Of a DNA stretch of 64,000 nt, positions 11,046 to 23,862 are shown piece by piece (the stretch's first letter is position 1; the number at the start of each line of letters is the position of its first letter). Made by a program: the position numbers and the translations under genes. Origin of the DNA: Calliopum simillimum (lineage: Eukaryota > Arthropoda > Insecta > Diptera > Lauxaniidae); assembly GCA_951812925.1 (NCBI GenBank), contig OX638372.1, forward strand, positions 5,952,001-6,016,000, read 5' to 3'. Below the pieces are notes generated by a model. The model worked only from the letters and a program-made list of their open reading frames with translations. It was not told where the DNA came from and made no database searches.

Positions 11046-14000
11046 TGATATATTTTATAACACCCATCTTATTTCCTTACTTACTCTAAACTATAAGAAA
11101 AATATGTACGTAGAATCGTATGAATTCATTTCTAATATACTTGTATATCATATAAATATGATTACTATCATACAATTTTATCCAGTATAATACAATTATC
11201 TTCCTTTATAAAAGGTTCATTCATAAACCACTTTCTGGCAACGCTATCCAGGATGCACTGAATGGGTTGATCACTGCCTCGCATTTTATAATTGAAACAA
11301 AGTGATAAAAGAAATAGCCATTCCACACACAGATATCCAAAACACATTTCAACGCTAAGGTCAACCTTTATGATAATGGCTATAAGGCACTAAAAAGCGA
11401 TAAAAATAAATTTATTGCTCATTTTCGAAGGAACGAAGAACCATCGGAATACAAGCATATTAGGAAACATTCGAAAATAAAAAAAGAATAAAAAAATTTA
11501 AGCAAAGCTAATTGAAAAGGTGTTTGATAACATTAACAGGTTGTTTCTTTCGAAAGTGTGAAATATAATTAGCCAAACGTTATGCAGGTGAAAATTAGAA
11601 GAAGAAAATTGCTTAGGTATTCAGAATTCTTTGAATTTTTTATGTATAATAAAATTTACAGCTACATTTGCCATAAATGATATACCAAATAATTCAATCT
11701 TCCAACGTCCACACTCCAAAATTTATTTCTGCCAAGTCTCTTGACTTTGTCGCAATCTTTAGCCGCATCGTTTGACATTATAATGTTCGTGTTTTGCCTG
11801 TGGACAATCGTAATAAAATAACTGATCCTTGTTGCTGATAAGTTAATTTAATTTTAATGTGTTGTTGCTCCTCCAGCCCAGATGCTGAGCGCTCCATCTT
11901 TAGCTCGGATTGTTTCTTTTTTTCTTTTTCTTTGGTTGGATTTCTTACGCGTTCCCTTCTTCTTTAGCCTTATCAGGTAACAGATCAAAATGGAAAGAAT
12001 GATCAAGTGACAACAACACGTTTGTATGTCACAGTGGTGTCTTTGGTGACCGACCAAAGTGTCACGTTATTGTCGCAATATGGGTTTTATATGCTTTTGG
12101 AATGTCATTTGCATGAATTCAAATTGATGTCGGCGTTTTGTTTTGATTTATAAGCAAAAGCGAATTTGTAGACGATGTAAAATTAAGAAATTTATATCAT
12201 CTCCTTAAATGCTGCTATTAATGACATCAGGTAATGCAAAAAAGTTAAATTACAATAAAAAGTGTTTATAAAAATGTTAGTCTAATTAATCTTTGATTTG
12301 ATTTGATTATTTTATTAAATTTTCTATGTATTTGGTTAATTTTTCGTTTTTCTATTAAATTTTTTTTTTCCAACTTTAATTTTAGCTAGGCTAGTTACAT
12401 TTGATTTTAGTTTCAAATTGCATGACATTCGAAATTTTAAAAAATGGCAATTTTTCAAAAATCTATTTGTTTATAAAAAAATTATTTTTTGTTATAGCCC
12501 AGGAATATAAGAATATTTCTGCGAAAAAATTCCAAGTGAATTTTTTTTACCGGAATTATATTTATTTATGCATGGTTAATAATGTGTAAAAGGTCCATTG
12601 AAGTCCATTGTGCGCATAAAAAATTATTCAGATTCAAAGGTCGCTAAAATCGGTTTTTTGCAAATATCTCTCTTACGCAAACTTTTACAAAAAAATATCT
12701 CTCCACAATTTTGTAACACAGGAAATTTCCTATTTAAAGATGTATAAAATGTTTTCGTGTAACTTATAGTTTAGGAGATAACCCAATTTAAAAAGTTGTG
12801 CACAGTTTTTATTTGTAAATGCTACGTATAAGTTCATATTAAAATATCTTACTTTTAAAATTGCGAATACTCTTTAACGGGGAGTCGTACAAAAAAACAA
12901 AAAAATTAAAAAACCGTTCAAAAGATAATTGGATTCTGTACACACCGTATTAAATTTTTTTTGGAACGACTCATGGTCCAAGAGATATTCTTCAAAAACC
13001 GTTAAGGTTTCGAAAATACTTATTTTTCATGGTTATCTCTGAAACGGTAAGTCATACGATAAAAATCAATAGCGTCAATTTTGTAGAGAATCACAAGATC
13101 TACAAAACATAAGCCATATGAGTACACATCGAAGTAACTGTTTAGAAGTTATTCAATAAAAACAGTTTTTTTTGCCATTTAAAGGTTTTTTTTGAATATC
13201 TTCGCTTTTGAGTTCAAGATTTTTCCGAAAGAATTTGGGGTCATGTATGCAAATCCTACAAAAAAATTGTTTCATGCATAAAATAAAATGTACTACCTGG
13301 GAGTGCCGAGTGCCACGTTTGTGACCATAATTTAAAAAAAAAAAACTGTTTTTGTTTATAAACTGCCCTATAAAACGCAAACAGATTTCTTTTTGGACGC
13401 GTCTGGGCATGATGACCTTTGGGTGATGGATAGTGATCAGAATTAATGCATATGTATTGCAATCTATTGACTGAAACAGTAGTATCATGCAGTAGTAACA
13501 TTATGCTTCAAGAAATTTTTTTTTTCCATAACAAGGGGACAGTTCTCAATTCGAAATTGTGCCCTCTAAAAATTATTTAAAACTGCAGATGAGTTCAGAA
13601 TATTGTAGCCTTAAGTATTTACAATACTTAATATGTGTAGAAACTTGTTTTCTGTTCTATTTCCGTTTTTTGGTCGTTTTTCATCGTTTTGTTTATAAAA
13701 AGTAGGGGTAGGACATGCCACGTTTGTGACATTTGGGGTATATTTGCAAACTTTCACAGTAGACCAATAATTACAATATTAGGTGGTAAAATAGATCCGT
13801 TCTATTAGAAAAACATAGTTTCTAACTTATAGCGTAATTTTTTGTGAAAAAAAGCCTACTGTATAGGTGAAATCGCCAGAGGACACAAAAAGTACAGTTA
13901 TCTGAGAATCACCCATATGCAAAATCAAAAAATTTCAAAATTTTAATTTTTTTATTATTTATGTTCCTCTATCGACCAAAAAAATTTTTAAGTTAATCGG

Positions 14001-14774
14001 AGACATTACCGGTGAAACTTGGTCTAACGCCCCACGCATATAAAATAAAAAATAAAAGTTTTCTCGCTCGACATTTTTGTATCTAAAAATTTTGATTGCA
14101 TGATATTAAATTTCACATATCGCCGAAAATCACGTTTTTTACCCAAAATTAAGCGTTTTTCGTTTTTTACTAGGCATGGGGGGCTTAAATTAAAAAAAAA
14201 AAAAAAATAAAGTCGATTTATTTTTAAACAAGGAAGTTTCTTGACTTTTTTTATAATCTTAGAACCGCTAATGTGGCCGTAATGAGTGATTTAGACTTTT
14301 TAACCCATTCCCTCACCATGTCCCACTTACGATTTTTCTGAATTTTACTTGAGAATATTTGGAAAGGTAGCCCGTATCATATGTAAATACTACTTCTGAA
14401 ATGTAAAATATCGGAAATATCGATTTCCCCGAAAAAAAAAACATAAAAAATTTCCTGAAAAACTGGGCCATATAAAAGAAGAAGAATATTTTCGGTAAAG
14501 CCCATATATGCACACAAGAACGGATCAATTTGTTCGAAACTAAATTTTTTGTCCTGGTTTAGTTCAACGATAAAATCTAAGTTAAAAACTCCTCAGATCC
14601 ATATATCTGCGGTGAATTTTGAGACGGTTAAAAATCGCGTTAGGCATTCCGAAGTTACAACCTTTTGAATGAAAGCAGATGAAAACTTTTGGGTGAATAT
14701 ATAATTGCATAGGCACACACATAAGAAAAGGGTCATGCTACAGGACAGAGACTCCCAAAATGGTTTTGGAGATG
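11046..14774. other. Non-coding, AT-rich flank
   Basis: No gene recognised. 11200-12100 is ordinary non-coding DNA. 12600-14700 is unusually homogeneous, rich in A/T tracts. The 15-mer TGCCACGTTTGTGAC occurs at 13311 and again at 13716 in the same orientation near GTTTATAAA motifs. This may be a worn transposon or old duplication, but I could not identify ends or protein. Confidence 0.4.
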
Positions 14775-15352
14775 GTGAGGAGATGGGGCAACTCGACCCA
14801 TTATCAAACGACCAAAACTATTTATAACACTCCTAAGATAAGGTTTACTAAATTGCTTTTAAAGTGCAGCAAGAGTGATCTAAAGTCATTTATAGCAGTA
14901 GTTACAGGGCATAATACATTATGCAAGCACTTGAGATAAATGATACTGACGATCTTTGTAGATGGTGTGGAGACAGCGACGTGGAAGAGGATAGTCAACA
15001 TTATCTTTGCCGGTGCCCTGCACTTGCAAAAACAAGATTTAAAATATTTGGATACTTCTTTTTTCAGGATATGCAAGAACTTATGGAGATAGACCCCGCT
15101 AAGATCCTGAAATACATCAAGGTATCAAAATGGAAACAGAGAACACGAATAGTAGCCAACAAGCAGTGAATAAGCTTCAACAAGATTGATAGCTATATAA
15201 AATATACTGAATTAATTTAAATTAATTGTATATATCTTAGAACTATGTACCGTATTTAGAGAGGGATCACAATGGACCAGCAGAATGGTCTAAGTGGAAG
15301 TTGGTTTGCATATATGCCGACGATGCCCTCGCAACCTTACCTAACCTAACCA
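14775..15352 (+). mobile_element. 5'-truncated LOA/I-like non-LTR retrotransposon 3' end
   Basis: Coding similarity starts at RWGNSTHYQTTKTIYN (about 14783) and runs through LLLKCSKSDLKSFIAVVTGH (single blocks). It breaks by a frameshift near 14930 and continues as DDLCRWCGDSDVEEDSQHYL, then CRCPALAKTR. The C-x2-C...H-x3-C-x-C-P tail is typical after the RNase H region of LOA/I-group polyproteins. A stop at 15167-15169 is followed by a ~180-bp 3' UTR ending in TTACCTAACCTAACC, a short-repeat tail typical of such elements. 5' truncation at reverse transcription explains the missing RT. It is inactive. Confidence 0.75.
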
Positions 15353-18300
15353 TTAACTCCCAAAGTTGCGAGGAAAACCACCAATCTGAGGAACCTGAAA
15401 AGCAATTTGGTTTCTGTCTTTGCCAAAACCCAACCATTCTAATGGTATATACATTTTGTTATGAAGCTGCTCATTTATAACTGAAATAAAAGGAATAAAT
15501 CTAAGAGTTGATAATTCAATTGAATGTGCCGCGGTAAGACCAATAGCAACAACAAACAATAACACCATGCAACCAACATTGCTCAACTCCTACGCTTTCG
15601 CGCCTAAAACTTAACCAACGCAACATAAACATAACAAGCCACACAACGGCAACAGCTGTCAAAGCCGACTGTCATTTGTCAATGTACAAAAACAACAAAA
15701 CAAAAGCAAAAAATCGGCTACAACAAATAAATGAAAATGTCAAAAGATTTTAACGTTTTTATCAAAAGCGTTCATATCAAAAAATACTAAAAATATACAC
15801 ACAAAGACAATGAACAGAAGAAAAGAAAAATATACAAATGTCAGTTCTGAAGAAGAAAACAAAAAAAAAAAACAAAAAACACAAAATGGCGATCATTTAT
15901 ATACAAACATAGGTATATAAATACAATTTGTCTTTATGTCGACGTAGAAACAGAAGAAAAATGTATGCTATTAAATGCCGCAAATTTAGTTGCATGATCG
16001 ATGAATTGATCGAGCGAGTGATCTGCGCTCTGGGTTGCAACAACGATCATTTGAAATAAAACGCCCAGTGCAGACGGACAGACAGACAGAGCAGACACTT
16101 GGACGTTTGCATGTTTTGACTTTGGTTCTTTTCGCTGTTTTTACATTCAATGTGGCCAGCACTCTGAGACTGAGTTCGAACAACCAATCAACCGTTCGTA
16201 CGAATAGCTAGCATCACTACCGACAACTGTCAGCAATAATTATCTGCACTTTGTTCAAGCGAAATGGCCGCGACGTGCTTCAACGTGGCAATAATGGGTC
16301 TCAAACATACATATATGGGGTTGCACGATCAACAATTCGTTCCAAGCAAATTGAACAATTCATTCCGATTATTAAATGCGCAAAATTATATATATGTATG
16401 TAGGAAAAGACAATGTAGGTACCCCCTAAGAGTCAGTTCGTATAAGAAAATAAAATTAAATGCTGCGATTTGAGTTTTCTTTTTTTCCTTAGTTTCACAT
16501 ACCCACTAATGCATCGTTCGGGAAGGTAACATTTTAATATTGCAAATTTAACGAATTATAAATTTTTCTAAGTTCAATTCGAATTATTTGTACGTGATTT
16601 TAAAGTTTTTGCGATGATTATTTCGTTTTGTAGAATATAAATGGAAAACGTTAGCATTATTTTGTCTGAGTTGATTGAAAAGAAGTTTTCAGTCCAACTT
16701 AAGTGGTTCTATTAAAAACATTTTTTTTTGCATTAGGTTATTACTGACATTTAAATTTGAGTTTCTGGAAATTATCTACATAAAGTTCACGAGTTTGCTT
16801 TTTAATCTCTTCAGATTAGTCTTTACAGAAATTAATACTAAATATTTTGAAACACTATTTGGTACCGTATCGTGTCAAATGAAAATAATACATTCCACTT
16901 ATATGGAAATATGAAAACAAGAGAACTATTAAATCAACCCATTTCTTGCACTCCACTTTGCGCCAAGAAGAAAGAACCCTTTCCATCCATTGCAACTTTG
17001 TAACAAATTCGTTTTCCTAATCTTAAATTTCAATCTCGCAGAACCACCACCACCGCGGAACTTAAGTGGAAGTGGAAAACTAAAACGAAATACTAAAAAT
17101 TTCCATAAAAAATCGACAAAAACTAACTGTAATATAAAAGGTGGAAAATTGTGCGAACCAATCAAGCTGGCCAGTAGTTAAAGGGGGTTAGTGGTTCTCA
17201 AAATCGCACAACATTTGGCGCTTGTCGGCCTAATCCAACGATTGCTACGGTCAAAAGAACAACGTTGGCTGAATTCACCACTTGGACATTTGCATAATTA
17301 TGATGAATACGATTGGAGTGGACAACTTGTTCCATATGCGAATGTTGAAGACGACGACGACGGCGCTCACTGTGATCGTTGTCCCACAAAGTGGCACATT
17401 CGAAAAACGGCCATAAATGCAGTCGGAAACGCACGGGAAATTTATTCAAGGAGCTTTTGTTCACCTTGTTCCATAATTGTAATCGCAAGCAATCAAATTC
17501 ACATAAAAATTTTCAGCGAAAGCCAGCTGTAGGATGAGGGGTTGGTTGGTTGCATTGTGAGCTGCTACTGGTCATTTATTAAAGTGCTGCACTGTGGGCT
17601 TAGTTATCATGATTGGTAAGGAAAAATGTTCAAAAATAAAAGTTTTGAAAAACCTTTATTAGTACAGTCGAAAACATTGTACCAACCATGCTGGTAGCCG
17701 AAGAAAATTCGTTTTAAATTGGACGATATGTAAAAAGCGAACTATGCCCAAAGAAGGGAGACATAAATGCGTACCAAGCTGCCAAAAGCCAAGAAATGCT
17801 TTGACATAAAAAAACTAGAACAGAACAACTTTCATCCTGGCAGAAAGCGCAGTAGTTAAAACTTTGTTCATCCTCGAATATGGCCCAAGTCTTGAAGCGG
17901 GTTCCTAGGCCCTGCCCTCTTACAGGAGTAAATATAACGGACGCCCAACGTAGGCAAATGAAGTGAAGACATTAAATGCCTTAAAGGGAATCTCTCTTAT
18001 GCAATGCCAAGAAACGGTGTCTCCGGGGGAGGTATTACCGTTGAAGAAGAGGTGTTATAGTCATTAAGACGTATTGTAGAGTGCGACACAACTGGCACCG
18101 GTAATGATTGGGCTTACGAGCGTAAATGCTTTTCACTCCTTATTCCAACAAAAGTTCACTGGGGTATGTCTCCTAGACTAAAAGTCCACACCAAAACATA
18201 GCGATTCCAATTAAAAAAGTGATGGATCCATATTTTTGAGCAGAAGTTTCTGTAGAGGCTAATTTGACTGCACTAATAGTGTATTTTTTTGGGATGTTTT

Positions 18301-18744
18301 TGCTTCCGAATAATATTGTATCAAAACGTGACCTTAGAACGACAAAATTCTACCACTTTTCATTTTGCATGTAGTTAGAACCCTATCCTTAGGTCACGAT
18401 ATAGATACTGTAACGAAGCTTAGGAGACTACAAAATTGAATAAGTGATACTTTAGTGTTAATGAATTTTCTGAGAACGTTGAATTTTTGTTTTGCATTTT
18501 ACTGAACTATCAATAATTCACTTCTATTGCACTGTAATCAAACCAACACTTTAATGCATTACACTCTAACTGCCACATTCTCGATGGTTCTGACGTTAGC
18601 TAAATGATAAAAATTTATTGCATACTTTTAGGCTTCCATTATTGTGGGCTTACAGTGGAGTTTATACAAATTATTCATGTGATTGTTGTTATTGCAATTT
18701 GTTGCACTTACATCGCTACATTTATTGTATTATTATTTTCCCAT
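15353..18744. other. Non-coding flank, possible regulatory blocks
   Basis: No gene supported. Balanced-composition blocks stand out at 15590-16270 and 17190-17530. The latter holds a 113-codon open frame with no recognisable domain and an ATTTGCATAATTATGATGAA stretch with homeodomain/POU-type TAAT and ATTTGCAT cores. I treat it as non-coding regulatory candidate DNA. 17640-18600 contains no identifiable element. Confidence 0.4.
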
Positions 18745-19350
18745 GCAATCCCTGCGGGTAAGGGGTCAGAATATGCCCGAGGTAAGCATGCCTGTCGTAA
18801 GAGGCGACTAAAAGCGGGTTACCAGCCAGGGTGTGGAAGGGCGTAGCGTTGGACAGCGTTGCGCCTTGAAAGAAAACCCACAACGCCCATAACTGGCACT
18901 GACAAGGCGAGTCGATGCCGCCTTAAAATAAGCATCTTGTCAAAATCCTGAAGCGTCTGACCCAGAGTGGGCGGCTCCCAGGTCAGCGTCTGTTCCAGAT
19001 TGGGCGGCTGAAATTAAAAGTGAATTTGGCCACTATATTTGTAGCGCTTGCCGGATCCAGCTTTAAGCTTATGCATGGATCGAAAAACGATGGAAAATAA
19101 CTCTCCAAGTGGTACCCACCAGGGTGTGGTTAATCCACCTGCCTCGGCAGCATGCACATCGGATTTGGAGGTGCAAGAAACATGCATAGTTAGGAATGAT
19201 TCTCCTATAACTGGAACCAATATGGTTTCTCAAAATTTTAAAATCCTTTCGATAAAAACTCGAACACGCATCGGCTCTTGGAATGCCCGAACTCTAAATG
19301 AACCAGGCAAGATACACCAAGCCGTTAGAGAACTCCACATTTTCCTATGC
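18745..19350 (+). mobile_element. RTE-like non-LTR retrotransposon, 5' end only
   Basis: GC-rich leader from about 18745 (CCCTGCGGGTAAGGGGTC, GCCTGTCGTAAGAGGCGACT) followed by the beginning of an AP-endonuclease reading frame. The element stops abruptly near 19345 and the rest (endonuclease core, reverse transcriptase) is missing. GC content is clearly higher than the flanks on both sides, which marks the insert. Retention of a 5' end with loss of the 3' end is opposite to usual non-LTR truncation. Confidence 0.7.
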
Positions 19351-19353
19351 TAA
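19048..19353 (+). pseudogene. RTE-like endonuclease/RT polyprotein, N-terminal fragment
   Basis: The open frame ends at a stop just past the break. The informative part is TRTRIGSWNARTLNEPGKI followed by a VREL segment (about residues 70-96). This is the first conserved block of the APE-type endonuclease in RTE-clade elements (form IGTWNVRTL...GK). The upstream ~70 residues are low-similarity leader. The last few residues after VREL come from flanking DNA. The catalytic Glu, Asp and His blocks are all absent. Confidence 0.7.
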
Positions 19354-19354
19354 T

Positions 19355-20585
19355 TTCGATTGTAAAACCCCAACCCACTGTATTAATATTACTCTGGTGT
19401 ATTATGGAAATGTCAGCGCGAACGTAAGTGGCAAATTGTAAATGCTAACCCATGTTTTGGTCATTTGTGTGTAATTTGTTGAAATTTTCTTGCATTTAAT
19501 TTAGCGTTACTGTTTTTTTCCTCCAGTTTTCTTGTACCAATTTTATCGCATGTCATATGATTTGACGTTTTTACTTTTTTTGGTGTTGACTCAAATGTAA
19601 ATGTATTAGGTACATAACTACTGCGTACAACTACAAAAAACAACCGGCTATTAGTACGTCGACTTTATTCATTTAATTTGCCCTGATTAACATATTTAGT
19701 CACTTAAAACTCACGCATAAAACAAATTAAATGGCAAACATTTTTTTTTTATTGTTGGCCTGTTATGTTAATGGCATTTTAGCCAACAATAAGCAAAAGT
19801 TTTTGGTAAGTGATTCCGCACGCATACTTCCCTGCCATACCATTTCTATGGAGTATAATGGTGGGAAAGAAATAGTGTGCTGCTTAAATGAATTGAAATG
19901 ATAGTGTTGCTAATACACACTACCTATACTACACTACATATTTGATAATCATCCTTTTTATGCTTGTTTTCTGCTTCTCATCGCTAATCCTGCATCCTTT
20001 TGTCTTCTAGTCGTGCAACTCTTTCTCGAAGTTTTATAGAAAAAATGAAAATATTGTGATAAATCATCGCACTGTCATCATTCAAAATGATTTAATGTCT
20101 GCGATGATTGACGACGACGATTCATATGAGTAGCCTCCTCTACATCGAATTGCTCCAGTTTTGTTTGTTTGTCTATCACACCATCTTTCATCATGAATTG
20201 TCGTCATCGCTGATGACATTTGTTTGGCAATATTTCGCATTTGGTACACATCAACAGGATGCTGTCACACACTTAATGAATTTCAGATGATAAAGCGTTA
20301 AGTGTTCTATTTTAGGGTTTAATTATAGAATAATCAATTATAGGAAATAACTTTAAGTAAGTATTAAGATTATATGCCCTATTCGAAGACACAGCAAGGC
20401 ATATTCCGTTTGATACCTTAGTTGGCTCGGTGTAATCATTGTGACCCGAAAAGCACTACATACCTCATGTAAGAATTGAGTGCACTTAGATTCTTTAGCA
20501 CAAAACTATGTTAGTGTAAGTAGTCGTAGTAGTGTGATTATTGAGTGCATTCTAAATATTTCATGCAGCCAGTCAGACCTATGCA
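19355..20585. other. Non-coding flank
   Basis: No gene or element recognised. A GACGACGACGA run lies at 20110. Otherwise this is ordinary AT-rich fly non-coding DNA. Confidence 0.45.
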
Positions 20586-20595
20586 TGTGGTTAAT

Positions 20596-20860
20596 AAAGC
20601 TGCTGCTGCTGCCACCGACCTTAAATGGTATGAATTTGGCATCTGACAGCTAATTTGTTTGCAATTGGGTTCCATTTCTTGCAGTCATGCCATTGTTAAG
20701 CATTTTAATTGCAATTGTTGTTATTAACCAACAACAACAACAGCAACAATAACACATAACAATTTTACACCCAATGCAACAACAACAATTGCAGTTACAA
20801 ATATGAATTCGTACAAGCAGCAACAGCAACAACAACAGCAACAATTGCTGCACCACACAT
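20596..20860. repeat. CAA/CAG (opa-type) triplet cluster
   Basis: GCTGCTGCTGCTGCC at about 20599, AACAACAACAACAGCAACAA near 20732, CAACAACAACAATTGCAG near 20778 and CAGCAACAGCAACAACAACA near 20817. On the minus strand it gives only poly-Leu/Cys frames with no gene features. It is a triplet microsatellite cluster. Confidence 0.7.
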
Positions 20861-21194
20861 TGCATGCAACATGTTAACGAATTAATTAGATAAAGATGTT
20901 GGTGTTGCTTTGTTGCAATACAAGATGTGCTGGCGTGTAATTGGAAATTTAGAACATAAATTGAGAGCAACAAAATGCAGCAGTGGTGGCAACATTTATT
21001 TTTGTTCGATGCAAAATTTAAAAAAAAAGATAGTCCGATCCTGAACTAAAACAGAAAATTGTAAGAAATATTCGTCGAAAAATACCATACTGGGAATCTC
21101 CGTCAATTATATTTCTGAATTCAGACATATATATATTAGGGCAGGCCAATTTGCCGACCGACTTCGATTACGCCCCGAAAGTTCATTCAATTCT

Positions 21195-21530
21195 AAGAAA
21201 AAAAGTGCCCAAAAAAAGAGTCGAAAAAAATGTTAAAAAAAATTTTTGAAAAAAAGTGTCCCATAAAAAAGTATCAAAAAAAAGTGTCGAAAAAAAATGT
21301 CGAAAAAAAGTGTCGAAAGAAAGAATCAAAAAAAATTCTTTAAAAAAGAGTCATAAAAGCGTTGTTTCAGACGTCGGAAAATGTGTCGAAAAAAATGTTA
21401 AACAAAAATTTTCGAAAAACTGTTCCATAAAAAAGTATCAAAAAAAAAAGTGTGGAAAAAAAGTGTCGGAAAAAATGTCGAAAAGTGTCCGAAAAAAAAT
21501 CTCTAAAAAAGGGTGAAAAAAAGTGTCGTT
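21195..21530 (+). repeat. GTGTCGAAAAAA-type simple array
   Basis: Irregular repeats of GTGTCGAAAAAA / ATGTCGAAAAAA / GTATCAAAAAA with 11-16 bp spacing. It has no coding meaning, although it leaves an open lysine-rich frame. Two larger copies of a flanking block follow (TAGCGTATGGCCTCAATATG near 21584 and TAGCGTACGGCCTTACTATG near 21746), so the whole 21195-21830 region is duplicated. Confidence 0.7.
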
Positions 21531-21534
21531 ATAG

Positions 21535-22784
21535 ACTTCGCAATCTTCGACCGGCCTTGGTAATGATTCCCGTTCCCTCATCCTAGCGTATGGCCTCAAT
21601 ATGAACAAAAATGAATTCTAGAAATATATCATTTGAATGTGGTAAGGAAGAATCGACAAAAAAGTGCAAAATAATTAATTGTTGAAAAAATTTCTAAAAG
21701 TAGGGTCCTACATAAAGTGTCTAATAAAAAAGTGTCCCCTCACCATAGCGTACGGCCTTACTATGGCCAGAAATGAGTTCCTGAAATATATCATTTTAAA
21801 TTTGAAAATGGTAAGTACCTATATAAAAGCAGATTAAAAAGCCAAACCTAACACGCCACTGTTTCCTACCCCCTCCCCCCCAATATTGTGTGTGTATTCG
21901 TAATTCACAGTTTAATTTTAATATCGCATTAAGTTAAACTCATTGTTTGCTCATGACAGCGGAAAAAATCCCAACAAAATGATTTAATTGGCTTTTGTTG
22001 TGATTTTTTACTTACTTAAAGCCATCAGTGTTGCCATACTCTAATTATGATGCGTCAAATGCCGTTGCAACAATTGCAACAAATAAGCAGCAGCGGCCGC
22101 AGAGATTTAAGCCATTGAATTATCTCTTTTCTGTACATTTCACTGTCCGTCCGTCTGTCTGTCTGTCCGTTTGTTACTTGAATGTGTTACTTTGCTGTTA
22201 AGCAGCTGCGCATTTGTTTTAATTTTTAAACGCAACTTTTTAAGGCAACTTGGGCCTCATTGGGGCTGAAATATCCATGGTTTAATTACTATGTTAACTT
22301 CTGAATTTATTATTTTAATTGGTTGGGAATTGCGCCGCAATTGGTGCATATTTTATGGATTTCAGCGTTTAATGCCTCTGCATTTTTAGGAAGCAAAGTT
22401 GTTTTGCGATGTTGCGAAATTGTTGTGGAAAATAATAAGTCTTAGTATGATTTTGAAAAACTGTAAAACAATAGCATTGAGTATCTAGTGCTGGTGCTGA
22501 TGGTGGTGGCTTTTAATAATCAAGTGGCATCAAGTGATGAGTTTCAAATATCTGTGTACTTTCATTTCTATTACGTATTATTGGAGTGATTTTCTCAACA
22601 ACCAGGAAATGAGTTTTCAAGGAAGTTTGATTTTGGTTGGAGAAAGCAGTGGTTTTCGTCAAAATGACTTTCTTGTTACTTTATGATATTTGTTTTACGC
22701 AAGCATGATCGTAAGATAAAGGTGTGTAAAAAGCAATTTTCAAAGTTCTCCGGATAGTCATAATATATTATATTTATATAGGTA
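21535..22784. other. Non-coding flank, partly duplicated
   Basis: 21540-21830 holds two copies of a ~60-bp block ending GAAATATATCATTT. From 21840 on there is unique-looking DNA with GCAACAATTGCAACAAATAA near 22066 and TCTGTCTGTCTGTC near 22150. No gene seen. Confidence 0.45.
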
Positions 22785-23075
22785 ATTATAAATTTCCAAA
22801 AATTAGTCCGAAAAAAAAAAAATTTTAAATTTGCAAAAAATTCTACGTACTTGGACGATTATAAGCATTTTATATTCCCCACACTTTTTTCGTTAGAAGC
22901 CTTGCTTTTGAGTAAAAAATCTTTTTTCCGACTGTGTAAAAAATTGCTTTGGTCGAGTGGCCATATTTCGGTCAATTTTTAACCTAAAAAATGTTTTATA
23001 AAGCATTTTTTAATTGTACTTCCTTTTTTTAATAGAAAACTCTGACCTCAAAAAAGTTATAGACCAAAAAAAAAA
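22785..23075 (+). repeat. Dispersed repeat, copy 1 (unknown family)
   Basis: Shares an ordered series with the reverse strand at 62980-63220: TTGGACGATTATAAGCATT, GCCTTGCTTTTGAGT, TTTTTTCCGACTG, GAGTGGCCATATTTC, TCTTAACCTAA-like, TAAAGCATTTT, and then CTCAAAAAAGTTATA. No coding sequence or termini recognised. Confidence 0.6.
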
Positions 23076-23498
23076 AAATAGAAAAAAAAAAATTCGAAAT
23101 TTTTGCTCTTCTTTTTTTTTTTGGTTTTTGGGTTCAATATTTTTAGCTGAAACAATTTTTTTTCTTTTTTTTTTGATATATTTTAAAATTTTAAATGAGC
23201 CATGTTAATGGTAAATTTAATCCTCTGCAAAAAGTTTCCTGCGAAATAAATCGAAAATTTGCTTCGTTTTCCAGATATATGGAAAAAAGTATAAAGGGTT
23301 CATTTTCACATCGGTTTTTTCTTTTTAAATGACGCATTGACCGATTCTTGCAATTAAAACCAGTGAACGTCTTAGTTCCTGTCTATATGACATAATCAAT
23401 AGACTATAAGCGGACCACGCTACTTCATAACCAGAACTCTTCAGTGAGGAGTAAACCAAGACCTTGACTAATACCATTGCAGTCTTGGTTTTTTACTC

Positions 23499-23862
23499 GT
23501 TAGTCCTTTAGTCTGTTAGTCTTTTAGTCATTTAGTCTTTTAGTAATTTTGTCATTTAGTCATTTAGTCTTTTAGTCTTTTAGTCTTTTAGTCTTTTAGT
23601 CTTTTAGTCTTTTAGTCTTTTAGTCTTTTAGTCTTTTAGTCTTTTAGTCTTGTAGTCTTTTAGTCTTATAGTCTTATAGTCTTTTAGTCTTTTAGTCTTT
23701 TAGTCTTTTAGTCTTTTAGTCTTTTAGTCTTTTAGTCTTTTAGTCTTCTAGCCTTTTAGCCTTTTAGCCTTTTAGCCTTTTAGTATTTTAGTCTTTTAGT
23801 CTTCTAGTCTTTTAGTCCATTAGCCTTTAAGTCTTGTAGTCTGTGAGTATTTTAACCTTTTG
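23499..23862 (+). repeat. 8-bp tandem array (TAGTCTTT)n
   Basis: About 45 units of TAGTCTTT, perfect in the middle and with variants TAGCCTTT, TAGTCTTG and TAGTATTT towards the edges. This is a classic short-unit satellite, with the most homogeneous units central. Confidence 0.95.

Noticed and set aside
15986..16270. A second promoter/first exon (initiator-like TCAGTC on minus)
   Set aside because: No downstream promoter element at the expected distance and no recognisable coding start; left as possible regulatory DNA.
17191..17532. 113-codon plus frame considered as a host gene
   Set aside because: No recognisable domain, and no splice or promoter context. An almost as long frame lies on the opposite strand, and the composition fits regulatory DNA.
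20650..20973. Poly-Leu/Cys minus frame
   Set aside because: Translation of CAA/CAG triplet runs.
21256..21516. Lys/Ser-rich frame
   Set aside because: Translation of the GTGTCGAAAAAA array.
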